This document shows positions 6,365 to 6,732 of a DNA stretch of 6,732 bases, piece after piece; within the stretch, counting starts at the first letter, position 1, and each line of letters opens with the position of its first letter. The stretch spans positions 1 to 6,732 of the forward strand of contig CAVGGQ010000097.1 in assembly GCA_963628785.1 (NCBI GenBank), written 5' to 3'. The position numbers and the translations under genes are program-made. This DNA is from Apopatocola sp963628785 (GTDB lineage Bacteria; Bacillota; Clostridia; Oscillospirales; Oscillospiraceae). The notes under the pieces are model-generated. The model was not told the DNA's origin and ran no database searches. It saw only the letters and a list, made by a program, of their open reading frames with translations.

Positions 6365-6365
6365 T
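6360..6365. other. HindIII hexamer at an abrupt junction of two truncated genes
   Basis: AAGCTT lies exactly where the TetR-like C-terminal fragment (minus, to the left) and the SpaA-like internal fragment (plus, to the right) meet. Both genes lack their 5' parts at this same place, although in a normal divergent arrangement both starts and promoters should lie here. The breakpoint cannot be fixed more finely than about 6357-6376. A sticky-end ligation of two HindIII fragments is the simplest explanation. Confidence 0.6.
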
Positions 6366-6732
6366 AAGGTCAGCTATGGCGCGGCGAAGATTATCAAGAC
6401 TTCCGAAGACGGCAATGTTTCGGGCATTACCTTTACCATCGTCGGTGAAGGCATTAACGAAACCCGTACTACAGATAAAAACGGCGCGATTCTCGTAGAA
6501 AATCTCATGCCCGGCACTTACACAGTCACCGAGCAGAGCTATGACAAATACGAGCCGCAGGAAACCCGTCATGTTACGGTTGTCGCCGGTCAGACGGCAA
6601 CAGTCTCCTTCAACAATGTCCTTAAACGCGGCGACCTGATTGTCATCAAGACCTCAGAGGACGGTCTGAACAGCGGGGTTACCTTCCACCTTTACGGCAC
6701 TTCGCTCAGTGGCCTTGCCGTGGATGAGTACA
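6360..6732 (+). CDS. SpaA/Cna-B-type isopeptide repeat surface protein, internal fragment
   Basis: The only plus-strand gene. The frame, with a codon at 6360, runs to the window edge without a stop and has no credible start, so both ends are missing. One full prealbumin-like repeat is visible: YGAAKIIKTSEDGNVSG (6375 on), DKNGAILVENLMPGTYTVTEQ (6474-6536), then HVTVVAGQTATVSFNN (6570-6617). A second begins at LKRGDLIVIKTSEDG. The Lys codons of the two KTSEDG motifs are at 6396 and 6648, giving an 84-residue period. Within the repeat, Lys (6396), Glu of TVTE (6531) and Asn of FNN (6612 or 6615) match the Lys-Glu-Asn triad that makes internal isopeptide bonds in SpaA pilin-like domains. Such proteins are wall-anchored adhesins or pilus subunits of Gram-positive bacteria. 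The upstream limit is set only by the junction near 6360-6366. Confidence 0.85.

Noticed and set aside
6360..6365. Proximity-ligation (Hi-C) artefact at the HindIII site
   Set aside because: A filled-in HindIII Hi-C junction would show AAGCTAGCTT. Only a plain AAGCTT is present, so direct sticky-end ligation or coincidence fits better.
6291..6572. Minus-strand frame of 93 codons across the junction
   Set aside because: It is in a different frame from the TetR-like fragment and runs antisense to the SpaA repeat; it has no ribosome binding site or domain.

Overview
The window looks like Clostridia (Bacillota) DNA of fairly high GC, perhaps from a gut Oscillospirales-type organism. The reasons are the strong AGGAGG-type ribosome binding sites, the DUF2975 / small XRE regulator / DUF4173 cassette, an AbrB-type protein paired with an MGT-type glycosyltransferase, and a lipoprotein with an NAT/SG-rich linker. 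The lineage call is an inference from protein style, not from a marker gene. Every complete gene lies on the minus strand, so transcription runs from right to left up to the right-hand edge region.

Layout, read in the direction of transcription. (a) 6366-6732, plus strand: an internal piece of a SpaA/Cna-B-type repeat surface protein, without start or stop. (b) 6209-6364, minus: the C-terminal end of a TetR-like regulator. It and the SpaA piece are cut at the same point, which sits on a HindIII hexamer (AAGCTT, 6360-6365), so this may be a cloning or assembly chimera. (c) 4291-6144, minus: a 617-residue lipoprotein joining a probable beta-propeller to a PstS-type solute-binding domain, followed by a strong hairpin terminator. 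(d) 1278-4148, minus: a four-gene operon with a good promoter. It encodes a DUF2975 membrane protein, a YozG-like XRE regulator, a DUF4173 polytopic membrane protein and the tRNA methyltransferase TrmO. The genes overlap or are separated by a few bases, and the operon ends in a hairpin terminator. (e) 1-1148, minus: an AbrB/SpoVT-domain regulator with a near-consensus promoter overlapped by a palindrome, and immediately downstream an MGT/UGT-type glycosyltransferase whose C-terminus leaves the window.

How the parts may work together: the DUF2975-XRE-DUF4173 trio looks like a membrane-associated regulatory unit whose small regulator may bind the TTATCG-N5-CGATAA palindrome just upstream of the operon promoter. 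The AbrB-like protein probably controls its own promoter and the glycosyltransferase. The lipoprotein is a cell-surface protein whose ligand is unknown. No RNA genes, CRISPR arrays or insertion sequences were seen, and no gene-free stretch exceeds 300 bases.
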